NCBI GenBank assembly: GCA_963779845.1
Contig: CAVZZV010000006.1
Span: forward strand, 186,001 to 250,000
Direction: 5' to 3'
Origin: CAVZZV01 sp963779845
GTDB lineage: Bacteria; Bacteroidota; Bacteroidia; Bacteroidales; GCA-2748055
Length of the DNA: 64,000 nt
Program-made: the position numbers and the translations under genes
Shown: positions 27,886 to 36,885 of the stretch, piece after piece
How the letters are laid out: each line of letters opens with the position of its first letter
Numbering within the stretch: position 1 is the first letter of the stretch
Notes under the pieces: generated by a model
Databases searched by the model: none
The model's input: only the letters and a program-made list of their open reading frames with translations
Told to the model about the DNA's origin: nothing

Positions 27886-30800
27886 TTACACGAGTTTCAC
27901 ACTAAGGCTAAGGCCCCGGAGTTCGTGCAGCAATACATTGAGAGATTCCGGAATCCCGGGTGCAGGCATTGGCTCCCCTTTCACGATAGCTTCATAGGCT
28001 TTCGCACGGCCGACAACATCATCAGATTTAACTGTAAGAATTTCCTGAAGAATATTGGCAGCTCCGAAGGCTTCAAGAGCCCATACTTCCATTTCCCCAA
28101 ATCTCTGACCACCAAACTGTGCTTTACCTCCAAGAGGCTGTTGAGTAATCAGCGAATAAGGCCCAATGGATCTGGCGTGCATCTTGTCCTCGACCATGTG
28201 GCCAAGTTTAAGCATATAGATTATACCCACTGTTGCAGGTTGATCAAAACGTTCGCCGGTTCCTCCATCGAAAAGGTAGGTTTTTCCATACTTAGGAATC
28301 CCTGCTTTATCGGTGTACCCGTTTATCTGGTCAACTTTCGCTCCGTCAAAAATCGGCGTTGCAAAAGTCATCCCGAGCTTTTTACCAGCCCAACCAAGCA
28401 CAGTTTCATATATTTGCCCAAGGTTCATCCGGGAAGGCACGCCCAAAGGATTGAGAATGATATCAACAGGCGTCCCGTCCTCCAGGAAAGGCATATCTTC
28501 CTGGCGAACAATTTTGGCCACGATACCCTTATTTCCATGACGACCGGCCATTTTATCACCGACTGTCACTTTCCTCTTCTTGGCCACGTATACCTTAGCT
28601 AAACGGATAATTCCGGTTGGCAGCTCATCCCCGATTGTAATATTGTATTTCCTGCGCTTAAAGGTACCTTCGATCTCTTTGGATTTCATCATGCTGTTAT
28701 GCAGAAGATCCCGGATGGTATCGTTTTTATCCTTATCGGTGGTCCATTTGTTCGGATTGACATTATTGTAATCCAATTCCTGAAGTACTTTTTGGGTGAA
28801 CTTCATTCCTTTGGGGATCACGTCGTTGTTGTAATAATCCTTCACTCCCTGGGATGTTTTTCCATTTACAAGTGTGAAAAGTTTATCGACAAGCCGGTTC
28901 CGCAGGTCTTCCGTATTACGGGTGTATTCCTCTTCAATCTTGTCAAGAATGGGCTTTGAACCCAGTTTAGACTTCCGGTCTTTCACTGAGCGTGAAAATA
29001 ATTTCTTATCGATCACCACTCCAAACAAAGAGGGTCCGGCTTTAAGGGAAGCATCTTTGACATCCCCTGCCTTATCTCCGAATATGGCACGCAATAGTTT
29101 TTCCTCAGGAGAGGGGTCTGATTCGCCTTTAGGAGTAATTTTACCTATTAGGATATCTCCGGGTTTGACTTCGGCTCCAATTCGTATCAGCCCGTTTTCA
29201 TCCAGATTGCGGGTAGCTTCCTCACTTACATTTGGGATATCAGAAGTAAGTTCTTCCAATCCCCGTTTGGTATCCCGAACTTCCAGAAGATATTCGTCAA
29301 TATGAATTGAGGTAAAAACATCCTCGCGAACGAGTTTTTCAGATATCACAATTGCATCTTCGAAATTATAACCTTTCCATGGCATGAAAGCCACCATCAG
29401 GTTACGGCCAAGAGCAAGTTCACCGCCTTTAGTGGCATATCCCTCAGTAAGTATTTGTCCCTGCGTAACTTTCTGTCCCTTGGTAACAATGGGATTAAGA
29501 TTGATGCAGGTATTTTGGTTTGTTTTTCTGAATTTCGGAAGTTTATAACGAATTGTGTCGTCGTCGAAACTAACAAAACGCTGCTCTTCAGTTCTGGAAT
29601 ACCGTATAATGATCTCGTTCGAATCTACAAACTCAACAACACCCTCTCCTTCAGCTACAACCTGAAGGCGGGAATCACGAACAACGATCTGTTCAATTCC
29701 GGTACCTACAATAGGAGCTTCCGGATTGACAAGGGGCACTGCCTGACGCATCATGTTGGATCCCATGAGGGCTCTGTTGGCATCATCGTGTTCCAGAAAC
29801 GGGATCAATGATGCAGCAATAGATGCGATCTGGTTTGGGGCAACATCCATAAGATCGACCTGATCCGGATCGGCCAGAGGGAAGTCCCCGTTATAACGGG
29901 TTTTGATCTTGTTGTTTACAAAAGAGCCCTGATCGTCAATGGGAGCGTTTGCTTGTGCAATAGTCCTTGCTTCTTCTTCTTCAGCGCTCAGATATATTAT
30001 CCCCTGGTTTGTGAGATCGACATTTCCACTGGTCACATGCCTGTATGGAGTTTCAATGAAACCGAGTTCATTAATTTTCGCATAAACGCAAAGTGATGAA
30101 ATAAGTCCGATATTTGGCCCTTCCGGGGTTTCTATCGGGCATAGGCGGCCATAGTGAGTATAGTGAACATCCCTTACCTCGAAACCGGCTCTTTCCCTGG
30201 AAAGTCCGCCAGGTCCGAGTGCCGACATTCTTCTCTTGTGGGTCATCTCCGAGAGAGGATTTGTCTGATCCATGAACTGGGAAAGCTGGTTAGTGCCAAA
30301 GAATGAATTTATTACCGATGAAAGAGTCTTCGAGTTGATAAGATCAACGGGGGTGAACACTTCATTGTCACGGACATTCATTCGTTCGCGGATGGTACGG
30401 GCCATCCTTGCCAGGCCAACACTGAACTGGTTCATCAGCTGCTCTCCAACAGTCCGTACACGACGGTTGCTGAGATGGTCGATATCATCGACATCAGTTT
30501 TGGAATTGATCAGTTCAATAAGATATTTTATTATGGCGATAATATCCTCACGGGTGAGGACTTTCACGTCCATTTCGGTTTGAAGGCTGAGTTTCTTATT
30601 GATCCTGTAACGACCAACTTCTCCTAAATCGTAACGTTTATCAGAAAAGAAGAGCTTATCGATAACGTCGCGGGCTGTGGCTTCATCAGGAGGTTCTGAG
30701 TTACGAAGTTGTCTGTAAATATGCAGAACTGCTTCTTTCTCAGAGTTACACGGATCTTTTTGAAGGGTATTGTAAATGATCGCGAAATCAACGATACTTT

Positions 30801-31698
30801 GAAAATCCTTATGCAAAAGGATTGTCTTGGCACCGGAATCAACGATTTGATCGATATGTTCATTCTCTATGACTGTTTCCCGGTCAATAACCATTTCGTT
30901 ACGTTCGATGGAAACCACCTCACCGGTATCCTCATCAACGAAATCCTCGACCCAGGTTTTCAGCACACGGGCAGCGAGTTTTCTTCCCACCACCTTTTTC
31001 AGTCCGGTTTTGGTAACTTTCAACTCATCGGCGAGGTTGAATATTTCAAGTATATCCTTATCGCTTTCGTATCCGATTGCACGCAAAAGGGTGGTTACCG
31101 GCAATTTCTTTTTACGGTCAATGTAGGCGTACATGACATTGTTAATGTCTGTTGCGAACTCAATCCAGGAACCTTTAAAAGGTATTATTCTGGCCGAGTA
31201 AAGTTTTGTACCGTTGGCATGCAGGCTCTGCCCGAAGAATACCCCGGGGGAACGGTGCAATTGGGAAACAACAACCCGCTCGGCGCCATTCACAATAAAG
31301 ACACCACGTTCCGTCATATAGGGTACAGTTCCCAGATATACATCCTGGATAACCGTGTCGAAATCCTCATGTTCGGGATCGGTACAATATAGCTTAAGTT
31401 TTGCCTTGAGGGGAACGCTATAGGTAAGGCCTCTCTCAATGCATTCTTCAATGGAATAACGTGGAGGATCAACATAATAATCCAGAAATTCCAGAACGAA
31501 ATTGTTGCGCGTGTCTGAAATAGGGAAATTTTCCTGAAATACCTGGTAAAGACCCTCTTTTTTTCTATTTTCAGGAGTTGTTTCCAGTTGGAAAAAATCC
31601 CTGAAGGATTTAAGCTGTATTTCCAGAAAATCAGGATATTCCAACTGATTTTTCGAGGAGGAGAAGCTTAATCTCTGACTAGTATTCACTTTAGACAT
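27886..31698 (-). CDS. rpoB: DNA-directed RNA polymerase subunit beta
   Basis: The second large RNA polymerase subunit, 1270 aa. The rifampicin-binding region reads GTNQLSQFMDQTNPLSEMTHKRR, present here in pieces (QLSQFMDQTNPL, HKRRMSALGPGGL); the usual sensitive-type residues (D in FMDQ, H in THKRR, S in MSALG) appear intact. C-terminal EMEVWALEAFGAA is standard. It follows rplL after a 112-bp spacer that contains a strong hairpin. Confidence 0.99.
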   Translation of the reverse strand: MSKVNTSQRLSFSSSKNQLEYPDFLEIQLKSFRDFFQLETTPENRKKEGLYQVFQENFPISDTRNNFVLEFLDYYVDPPRYSIEECIERGLTYSVPLKAKLKLYCTDPEHEDFDTVIQDVYLGTVPYMTERGVFIVNGAERVVVSQLHRSPGVFFGQSLHANGTKLYSARIIPFKGSWIEFATDINNVMYAYIDRKKKLPVTTLLRAIGYESDKDILEIFNLADELKVTKTGLKKVVGRKLAARVLKTWVEDFVDEDTGEVVSIERNEMVIDRETVIENEHIDQIVDSGAKTILLHKDFQSIVDFAIIYNTLQKDPCNSEKEAVLHIYRQLRNSEPPDEATARDVIDKLFFSDKRYDLGEVGRYRINKKLSLQTEMDVKVLTREDIIAIIKYLIELINSKTDVDDIDHLSNRRVRTVGEQLMNQFSVGLARMARTIRERMNVRDNEVFTPVDLINSKTLSSVINSFFGTNQLSQFMDQTNPLSEMTHKRRMSALGPGGLSRERAGFEVRDVHYTHYGRLCPIETPEGPNIGLISSLCVYAKINELGFIETPYRHVTSGNVDLTNQGIIYLSAEEEEARTIAQANAPIDDQGSFVNNKIKTRYNGDFPLADPDQVDLMDVAPNQIASIAASLIPFLEHDDANRALMGSNMMRQAVPLVNPEAPIVGTGIEQIVVRDSRLQVVAEGEGVVEFVDSNEIIIRYSRTEEQRFVSFDDDTIRYKLPKFRKTNQNTCINLNPIVTKGQKVTQGQILTEGYATKGGELALGRNLMVAFMPWKGYNFEDAIVISEKLVREDVFTSIHIDEYLLEVRDTKRGLEELTSDIPNVSEEATRNLDENGLIRIGAEVKPGDILIGKITPKGESDPSPEEKLLRAIFGDKAGDVKDASLKAGPSLFGVVIDKKLFSRSVKDRKSKLGSKPILDKIEEEYTRNTEDLRNRLVDKLFTLVNGKTSQGVKDYYNNDVIPKGMKFTQKVLQELDYNNVNPNKWTTDKDKNDTIRDLLHNSMMKSKEIEGTFKRRKYNITIGDELPTGIIRLAKVYVAKKRKVTVGDKMAGRHGNKGIVAKIVRQEDMPFLEDGTPVDIILNPLGVPSRMNLGQIYETVLGWAGKKLGMTFATPIFDGAKVDQINGYTDKAGIPKYGKTYLFDGGTGERFDQPATVGIIYMLKLGHMVEDKMHARSIGPYSLITQQPLGGKAQFGGQRFGEMEVWALEAFGAANILQEILTVKSDDVVGRAKAYEAIVKGEPMPAPGIPESLNVLLHELRGLSLSVKLV

Positions 31699-31747
31699 TT
31701 ATAGGCTGGGATTATTGGAACTTAAAATAAATAAATAGCAAAAAGGC

Positions 31748-31784
31748 TTAGGTTCCCTCCGGCAAAAACCGGAAAGGATCCTAA
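31748..31784 (-). promoter_or_regulatory. rplL-rpoB intergenic hairpin (attenuator or processing site)
   Basis: On the minus strand TTAGGATCC pairs with GGAACCTAA (one A-A mismatch), and within it TCCGG pairs with CCGGA around a short loop. A short U run (CCTTTTTGC) follows. The position matches the E. coli rplL-rpoB attenuator/RNase III region, where transcription of rpoBC is reduced relative to the ribosomal genes. Function here is inferred. Confidence 0.55.
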
Positions 31785-31810
31785 ACCCTGTATTGGTAAA
31801 CTTTGTACCC

Positions 31811-32188
31811 TTATTTAAGTTCAACTTCCGCTCCCGCTTCTTCTAATTGTGCTTTTAATGATTCAGCTTCATCTTTACTTGCGCCTTCTTTAACGGGTGC
31901 AGGAGCAGAGTCGACGAGGGTTTTTGCTTCTTTCAGTCCCAGGCCTGTTAATTCCTTAACAAGTTTTACGATCTGGAGTTTTGCTCCACCCGGGGCTTTA
32001 AGTATTACATCGAAAGTTGACTTCTCTTCTGCAGCGGCGGTTTCACCACCGGCAGCAGGTCCTGCTACAGCTACTGCTGCAGCAGCAGGTTCGATTCCAT
32101 ACTCATCTTTGAGGACGGTAAGTAATTCATTCACTTCTTTAACAGTTAATTCAACCAACTGTTCTGCGAGTGCTTTTACATCTGCCAT
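31811..32188 (-). CDS. rplL: 50S ribosomal protein bL12 (L7/L12)
   Basis: The flexible stalk protein that recruits translational GTPases, 125 aa. The N-terminal dimerisation helix is followed by an Ala/Gly-rich hinge (PAAAAVAVAGPAAGG) and the C-terminal GTPase-binding domain (KTLVDSAPAPVKEG). It lies directly behind rplJ (26-bp gap), which provides its docking site. Confidence 0.98.
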   Translation of the reverse strand: MADVKALAEQLVELTVKEVNELLTVLKDEYGIEPAAAAVAVAGPAAGGETAAAEEKSTFDVILKAPGGAKLQIVKLVKELTGLGLKEAKTLVDSAPAPVKEGASKDEAESLKAQLEEAGAEVELK

Positions 32189-32214
32189 TTTTTTTGCAAT
32201 TTAAATGTTATTTA

Positions 32215-32736
32215 CTATTCTGATTTTTCTGATAATGTTACGAGGGCTCCTGCCAGTTTGCTTCCACCGGAAGAAAGAGCGGAAAGTACGCCTTTCATAG
32301 GTGATTGCAATAATGCCAGAACGTCCCCGATAAGTTCATCCTTAGACTTAAGGCTTGCGAGAGTTTCCAGTTCATGGTCCCCGATGAAGATGGATTCTTC
32401 AACAAATGCTGCCTTTAACAGCGGCTTTTCGTGGGTCTTGCGAAACTCTTTAATAAGTTTTGCAGGACCGTTGGCCGTGTCACAGAACATCACTGAAGTT
32501 GAATTCTCCAAAACATCGAACAGGGATTCATAATTGGTATCCATGCCCTCAAGCGCCTTTCTAAGAAGTGTGTTCTTGACCACGAGGAGATTAATATCCT
32601 TTTCGTAACATTTCCTTCTGAGTTTGGATGTTTCTTCCGCATTTAGTGATGAAATATCGGTCAGGTAGAAATGGTTGGATTTGGAAATCCTCTCTTTCAG
32701 GTCATCGATTTTTATTAGCTTTTCCTCTTTTCTCAT
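32215..32736 (-). CDS. rplJ: 50S ribosomal protein uL10
   Basis: The base of the ribosomal stalk, binding 23S rRNA and bL12 dimers. At 173 aa it contains the usual N-terminal YFLTDISSLNAEE-like region and a C-terminal helix for bL12. The operon order is rplK-rplA-rplJ-rplL. In other bacteria L10 with L12 represses its own mRNA; the 24-bp spacer before this gene is too short for a large leader, so control might act further upstream. Confidence 0.98.
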   Translation of the reverse strand: MRKEEKLIKIDDLKERISKSNHFYLTDISSLNAEETSKLRRKCYEKDINLLVVKNTLLRKALEGMDTNYESLFDVLENSTSVMFCDTANGPAKLIKEFRKTHEKPLLKAAFVEESIFIGDHELETLASLKSKDELIGDVLALLQSPMKGVLSALSSGGSKLAGALVTLSEKSE

Positions 32737-32760
32737 AATTACTGAGATTGCGCATTTAGA

Positions 32761-33456
32761 TTAAACGTCAATTGCTTTAGAATCCACCTTGATCCCAGGG
32801 CTCATTGTACTGGACATATAGATGGATTTGATGTAGGTCCCCTTTGCTGCTGTCGGCTTCAACTTAATAATGGTTGAAATAAATTCATGCGCATTTTCAG
32901 CGAGCTTTTGAGCTTCAAAGTTAACCTTCCCCACGGAAGAATGAATGATTCCGTATTTATCGACTTTGAAGTCGATTTTACCCATCTTCACCTCTTTCAC
33001 GGCTTTTCCAATATCCATGGTAACTGTCCCGCTTTTGGGATTCGGCATCAGCCCGCGTGGACCGAGAACCCTTCCAAGTTTACCCAGTTTGGCCATAACA
33101 GGCGGCATGGTGATAATTACATCAATGTCGGTCCATCCTTTCTCTATTTTCTCTATATAATCGTCCAGACCTACAAAATCCGCACCTGCTTCCTTAGCCT
33201 CTGCTTCTTTATCGGGGGTACATAAAACAAGAACCTTAGTTTGTTTTCCGGTACCATGAGGGAGGGTAACAATACCACGGACCATCTGGTTTGCTTTTCT
33301 CGGGTCTACACCCAGACGAACATCGATATCAACAGAAGAATCGAACTTCGTAGTGGATATTTCCTTCACAAGAGAAGCTGCCTCGGTCAGTGGATACAGT
33401 TTGACCTGATCTACCTTTTCTAAAACTGACTTCCTTTTTTTTGTTAATTTAGTCAT
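32761..33456 (-). CDS. rplA: 50S ribosomal protein uL1
   Basis: The L1-stalk protein that helps move deacylated tRNA through the E site, 231 aa, with the conserved GRVLGPRGLMPNPKSGTVT loop that contacts 23S rRNA. It is 12 bp behind rplK. In other bacteria L1 represses the rplKA mRNA by binding a stalk mimic; the relevant leader was not identified here. Confidence 0.98.
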   Translation of the reverse strand: MTKLTKKRKSVLEKVDQVKLYPLTEAASLVKEISTTKFDSSVDIDVRLGVDPRKANQMVRGIVTLPHGTGKQTKVLVLCTPDKEAEAKEAGADFVGLDDYIEKIEKGWTDIDVIITMPPVMAKLGKLGRVLGPRGLMPNPKSGTVTMDIGKAVKEVKMGKIDFKVDKYGIIHSSVGKVNFEAQKLAENAHEFISTIIKLKPTAAKGTYIKSIYMSSTMSPGIKVDSKAIDV

Positions 33457-33468
33457 CGTACTATATTG

Positions 33469-33912
33469 TTAATTGTTAGATGGGAAGGCCCCTTTTACGG
33501 TTATTCCCATACTCCTTGCAGTTCCGGCAACCATTTTCATTGCAGAGTCAATGGTAAAGCAATTCAGGTCGGGCATTTTAGCACCGGCTATTTGCCGTAC
33601 CTGATCCCAGGTTACCGAGGCAACCTTCACACGGTTGGATTCGGCAGAACCCGACTTTAATTTTGACATCTCCATTAACTGAACTGCAACCGGTGGAGTC
33701 TTAACAACAAAATCAAAAGACTTATCGCCATATACAGTAATAATTACGGGCAACAATTTGCCTGCCTGATCCTGTGTTCTGGCATTGAACTGCTTACAAA
33801 ACTCCATGATATTGACGCCTTTCGCACCCAAAGCCGGTCCTACCGGGGGTGACGGGTTGGCAGCTCCTCCACGGATTTGTAATTTTATCAAGCTTTCTAC
33901 TACTTTTGCCAT
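33469..33912 (-). CDS. rplK: 50S ribosomal protein uL11
   Basis: The GTPase-centre protein, 147 aa. Its N-terminal GGAANPSPPVGPALGAKGVN is the standard thiostrepton/RelA-relevant loop. The C-terminal rRNA-binding domain contains GTARSMGI. It is first of the ribosomal block after nusG, with a 105-bp spacer. Confidence 0.98.
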   Translation of the reverse strand: MAKVVESLIKLQIRGGAANPSPPVGPALGAKGVNIMEFCKQFNARTQDQAGKLLPVIITVYGDKSFDFVVKTPPVAVQLMEMSKLKSGSAESNRVKVASVTWDQVRQIAGAKMPDLNCFTIDSAMKMVAGTARSMGITVKGAFPSNN

Positions 33913-34017
33913 GATTTAAAATTGTTTTTCAGATTACCGGTTTATCAGTCCTTGATTATTTTACAGGAAGCATTAAGGAATGTAAAATCGTCAAAAGACT
34001 GAATATTTTTAAATAAG

Positions 34018-34569
34018 TTAATTATCTTTTTCCACCTGCATAAAACTCAGTTCGAGCGGTGTTTTTCTTCCAAATATTTTTACCATCACTTTCAACTTCT
34101 TCTTCTCTTCATTTACCTCTTCGATAACGCCGGTAAAACTATTGAAAGGGCCATCGACCACTTTCACCGATTCTCCAACAAAGAAGGGGATGTTTATCTC
34201 CTCATCTGTTGCAGCCAGCTCATCAACTTTTCCAAGGATACGGTTAACCTCGCTTTGACGCAAGGGAGTAGGCTCTTCGTCACCTTTAGCACCCAGGAAA
34301 CCAATGATATTGGGGATATTGCGCAGGATGTGTGGAATTTCACCAATAAGAGCAGCTTCGATCAATACATAACCGGGAAAATAATTTCTTTCTTTACTAA
34401 TCTTTTTGCCGTTACGGATTTGGTAAACTTTTTCGGTAGGAATTAGGACCTGAGAAACATAATCGGTCAGGTTCAATCCGGAGATTTCACTTTCGATATA
34501 TTCCTTGACCTTTTTTTCTTTACCGCCAATAGCCCTCAACACGTACCACTTCTTTTCTATATCGCTCAT
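34018..34569 (-). CDS. nusG: transcription termination/antitermination factor NusG
   Basis: A 183-aa NusG with N-terminal NGN domain (KWYVLRAIGGKEKKVKEYIE) and C-terminal KOW domain (VKVVDGPFNSFTGVIEEV). It binds RNA polymerase and couples it to the ribosome or Rho. It lies just behind secE (7-bp gap), the classical arrangement. Confidence 0.97.
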   Translation of the reverse strand: MSDIEKKWYVLRAIGGKEKKVKEYIESEISGLNLTDYVSQVLIPTEKVYQIRNGKKISKERNYFPGYVLIEAALIGEIPHILRNIPNIIGFLGAKGDEEPTPLRQSEVNRILGKVDELAATDEEINIPFFVGESVKVVDGPFNSFTGVIEEVNEEKKKLKVMVKIFGRKTPLELSFMQVEKDN

Positions 34570-34576
34570 TTCCTGA

Positions 34577-34771
34577 TTAGTAGAAAGATTTATAAATTAG
34601 CCTGAGCAGGTTTTGGAAACTAATATCCATCACTGCCACGATCAATGCGATTATTAATGAAGCAACCATAACTATTATGGCTGAATTCTGAAGTTCTTTC
34701 CATGAAGGCCAGGTTACTTTATGAACCAATTCGTTGTACGCTTCCTGAAAGTATAATATAATTTTTCTCAT
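34577..34771 (-). CDS. secE: preprotein translocase subunit SecE
   Basis: A 64-aa single-span SecE with the signature VTWPSWKELQNSA before a C-terminal transmembrane helix. It clamps SecY in the inner membrane. ATG 34771 is chosen; the reading frame stays open to 34906, but that extension is the antisense-free read-through of the tRNA-Trp gene and is not protein. It is 14 bp from the tRNA. Confidence 0.95.
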   Translation of the reverse strand: MRKIILYFQEAYNELVHKVTWPSWKELQNSAIIVMVASLIIALIVAVMDISFQNLLRLIYKSFY

Positions 34772-34785
34772 ACCCGGATTGTTTG

Positions 34786-34858
34786 CACGGGAGGAGCGAC
34801 TCGAACGCCCGACACCTGGTTTTGGAGACCAGTGCTCTACCAACTGAGCTACACCCGT
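34786..34858 (-). tRNA. tRNA-Trp (CCA anticodon)
   Basis: Acceptor ACGGGTG/CTCCCGT with one T-T mismatch at 6-67, D-arm GCTC/GAGC, anticodon stem CTGGT/ACCAG with loop CTCCAAA (CCA). The T-loop is TTCGAGT. It sits between tuf and secE, as in many Bacteroidota, and is probably cut from the same transcript. Confidence 0.95.
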
Positions 34859-34921
34859 GAGTCCTTTTAAAAAGACATTATGGTTCAGGCAAATAACCTG
34901 AACCATAAATCAATATTTAGA

Positions 34922-36109
34922 TCACTCAAGAATTTCAATAACCTGTCCTGCGCCAACTGTACGGCCTCCTTCACGAATTGCGAAACGCAATCCCTGGTTC
35001 AGGGCTACCGGATAGATCAGGTTTACGGTAATGGTAACATTATCCCCAGGCATAACCATGTCAGTTCCTTCCGGAAGTTGAATTTCACCGGTGATATCAA
35101 GTGTCCTCAGATAAAACTGCGGACGATAGTTCTGGTGGAATGGAGTGTGACGTCCGCCTTCTTCTTTTTTAAGCACGTAAACTTCAGCCTTAAATTTAGT
35201 ATGTGGCGTGATGGATCCTGGCTTAGCGATAACCATCCCTCTTTTAATATCGTTTTTATCGACACCTCTTAACAAAAGGCCAACATTGTCTCCGGCTTCA
35301 CCACGGTCAAGTATCTTCCTGAACATTTCTACTCCAGTGATAACTGTTTTCATCTTTTCGGTAGTAAGTCCGATAATTTCGACGGTCTCAGAAGTATTTA
35401 CCACTCCGGTCTCAATCCTTCCCGTTGCCACGGTACCGCGACCGGTTATGGAGAACACATCTTCCACTGGCATAAGGAAAGGCTTTTCAATATCCCTCGG
35501 AGGAATGGGAATATAAGAATCCACGGCATCCATGAGTTCCATAACTTTATCTTCCCATTTTTCTTCACCGTTAAGTGCGCCAAGAGCGGAGCCATGAATT
35601 ACGGGAGCATTATCGCCGTCAAATTCATAGAAATCCAGCAATTCCCGAATTTCCATTTCCACCAGTTCGAGGAGTTCCGGATCGTCAACAAGATCGACCT
35701 TGTTAAGGAAAACCACAATTTTAGGAACGTTTACCTGACGTGCAAGCAGGATATGCTCGCGGGTTTGTGGCATAGGACCATCCGTTCCTGCTACCACAAT
35801 AATAGCACCATCCATCTGGGCAGCACCTGTAACCATGTTCTTAACATAATCGGCGTGACCGGGACAGTCAACATGCGCGTAGTGACGGTTTGCTGTCTGA
35901 TATTCAACGTGGGCAGTGTTGATGGTAATACCTCTTTCCTTCTCCTCAGGAGCATTATCAATAGAATCAAAACTTCTGATTTCAGAAAGTCCTCTTTTCG
36001 CCAGAACCTGTGTAATTGCAGCAGTAAGTGTAGTTTTTCCATGGTCAACATGGCCAATGGTACCAATGTTTACGTGAGGTTTGGACCTATCAAATTTTTC
36101 TTTAGCCAT
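34922..36109 (-). CDS. tuf: elongation factor Tu
   Basis: The GTPase that delivers aminoacyl-tRNA to the ribosome, 395 aa. G1 is GHVDHGKT (19-26), G3 DCPGH, G4 NKVD, and domains 2 and 3 are complete to AGQVIEILE. It is flanked by tRNA-Thr(GGT) upstream and tRNA-Trp downstream, and heads the secE-nusG-rpl-rpo series. Confidence 0.99.
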   Translation of the reverse strand: MAKEKFDRSKPHVNIGTIGHVDHGKTTLTAAITQVLAKRGLSEIRSFDSIDNAPEEKERGITINTAHVEYQTANRHYAHVDCPGHADYVKNMVTGAAQMDGAIIVVAGTDGPMPQTREHILLARQVNVPKIVVFLNKVDLVDDPELLELVEMEIRELLDFYEFDGDNAPVIHGSALGALNGEEKWEDKVMELMDAVDSYIPIPPRDIEKPFLMPVEDVFSITGRGTVATGRIETGVVNTSETVEIIGLTTEKMKTVITGVEMFRKILDRGEAGDNVGLLLRGVDKNDIKRGMVIAKPGSITPHTKFKAEVYVLKKEEGGRHTPFHQNYRPQFYLRTLDITGEIQLPEGTDMVMPGDNVTITVNLIYPVALNQGLRFAIREGGRTVGAGQVIEILE

Positions 36110-36174
36110 AACTCAAATATTAATTATTAGATTTTGTTAAACATTTATATTTATTGTCAACTGTTTGCCCTTCG

Positions 36175-36246
<72 letters not shown>

Positions 36247-36336
36247 TTTTGTTTTGTGAATCGTTCAACAAACCAAACCGGAACCTGTTCCGGAAAAAGC
36301 CGGTAGCCCGTTAATCCGTTTGCCTGAAGAACACAG

Positions 36337-36409
36337 AGCGGGAAACGAGGCTCGAACTCGCGACCCCAACCTTGGAAGGGTTGTGCTCTACCAACTGAGC
36401 TATTCCCGC
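36337..36409 (-). tRNA. tRNA-Gly (TCC anticodon)
   Basis: Acceptor GCGGGAA/TTCCCGC is perfect; the anticodon stem CAACC/GGTTG surrounds CTTCCAA (TCC). The T-loop is TTCGAGC. It is separated from tRNA-Tyr by the 15-bp minisatellite. Confidence 0.96.
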
Positions 36410-36450
36410 AAACATTTAAAGAACCCTATTTAGTAGGTCTCTATCCACCT

Positions 36451-36571
36451 CTCTACTCACCTACTCTCTACTCACACACTCTCTACTCACACTACTCTCT
36501 ACTCATCTACTCTCTACTCACACACTCTCTACTCACCTACTCTCTACTCACACACTCTCTACTCACACTCA
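36451..36571 (-). repeat. 15-bp minisatellite, eight copies, within the tRNA cluster
   Basis: The core CTCTACTCA starts at 36451, 36466, 36481, 36497, 36512, 36527, 36542 and 36557, so the period is 15 bp with one 16-bp unit. The variable part alternates between CCTACT and CACACT. In the transcribed (minus) sense it reads as purine-rich GAGTAGAGAGT blocks between tRNA-Tyr and tRNA-Gly. There is no coding frame and no hairpin potential. Confidence 0.9.
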
Positions 36572-36584
36572 TCACTAATTCTCG

Positions 36585-36667
36585 TGGGGAGAGGAGGATT
36601 CGAACCTCCGAAGGCATACGCCAGCAGATTTACAGTCTGCCCCAGTTGGCCGCTTTGGTATCTCCCC
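36585..36667 (-). tRNA. tRNA-Tyr (GTA anticodon)
   Basis: A class II tRNA of 83 nt. Acceptor GGGGAGA/TCTCCCC is perfect. The anticodon stem GCAGA/TCTGC surrounds CTGTAAA (GTA). A long variable arm (TGGCGTATGCCTTC region) precedes the T-arm GGAGG/CCTCC. Confidence 0.96.
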
Positions 36668-36765
36668 AGGACTTTGTCGTAACTGCGATCTGTTTTTTTA
36701 AAAGATTGCAAAGTTACACAAAGATTTTCAATAATTTAAGAACAAAACGAAAAAATAATTTTCCG

Positions 36766-36839
36766 AGCCGATGGAGGGATTCGAACCCACGACCTGCTGA
36801 TTACAAATCAGCTGCTCTGACCAACTGAGCTACATCGGC
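36766..36839 (-). tRNA. tRNA-Thr (TGT anticodon)
   Basis: Acceptor GCCGATG/CATCGGC is identical to that of tRNA-Thr(GGT) at 36175. The anticodon stem GCTGA/TCAGC surrounds TTTGTAA (TGT). First gene of the cluster, directly behind the promoter and leader hairpin at 36854-36917. Confidence 0.96.
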
Positions 36840-36853
36840 TTAACAGGAAAAAT

Positions 36854-36875
36854 CCAAGGGATAAAACACCCTTGG
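36854..36875 (-). promoter_or_regulatory. leader hairpin before the tRNA cluster
   Basis: CCAAGGG (minus-strand sense) pairs with CCCTTGG, a perfect 7-bp stem with an 8-nt loop, followed by ATTTTT. It begins about a dozen bases after the promoter's -7 box and ends 14 bases before the mature tRNA. It looks like a weak terminator/attenuator or a 5' processing element. Confidence 0.5.
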
Positions 36876-36885
36876 AAATGGTTTG

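Noticed and set aside
27925..28602. 225-codon frame on the plus strand inside rpoB
   Set aside because: It is the antisense shadow of rpoB, whose protein is complete and highly conserved.
34772..34906. N-terminal extension of SecE by 45 residues
   Set aside because: The extension translates the tRNA-Trp gene; SecE begins at MRKIILYF.
36451..36571. CRISPR array
   Set aside because: The repeats are directly tandem with a 15-bp period, have no unique spacers and no cas genes nearby.
36646..36828. 60-codon plus-strand frame in the tRNA cluster
   Set aside because: It runs antisense through tRNA-Tyr and tRNA-Thr sequence and is not protein-like.
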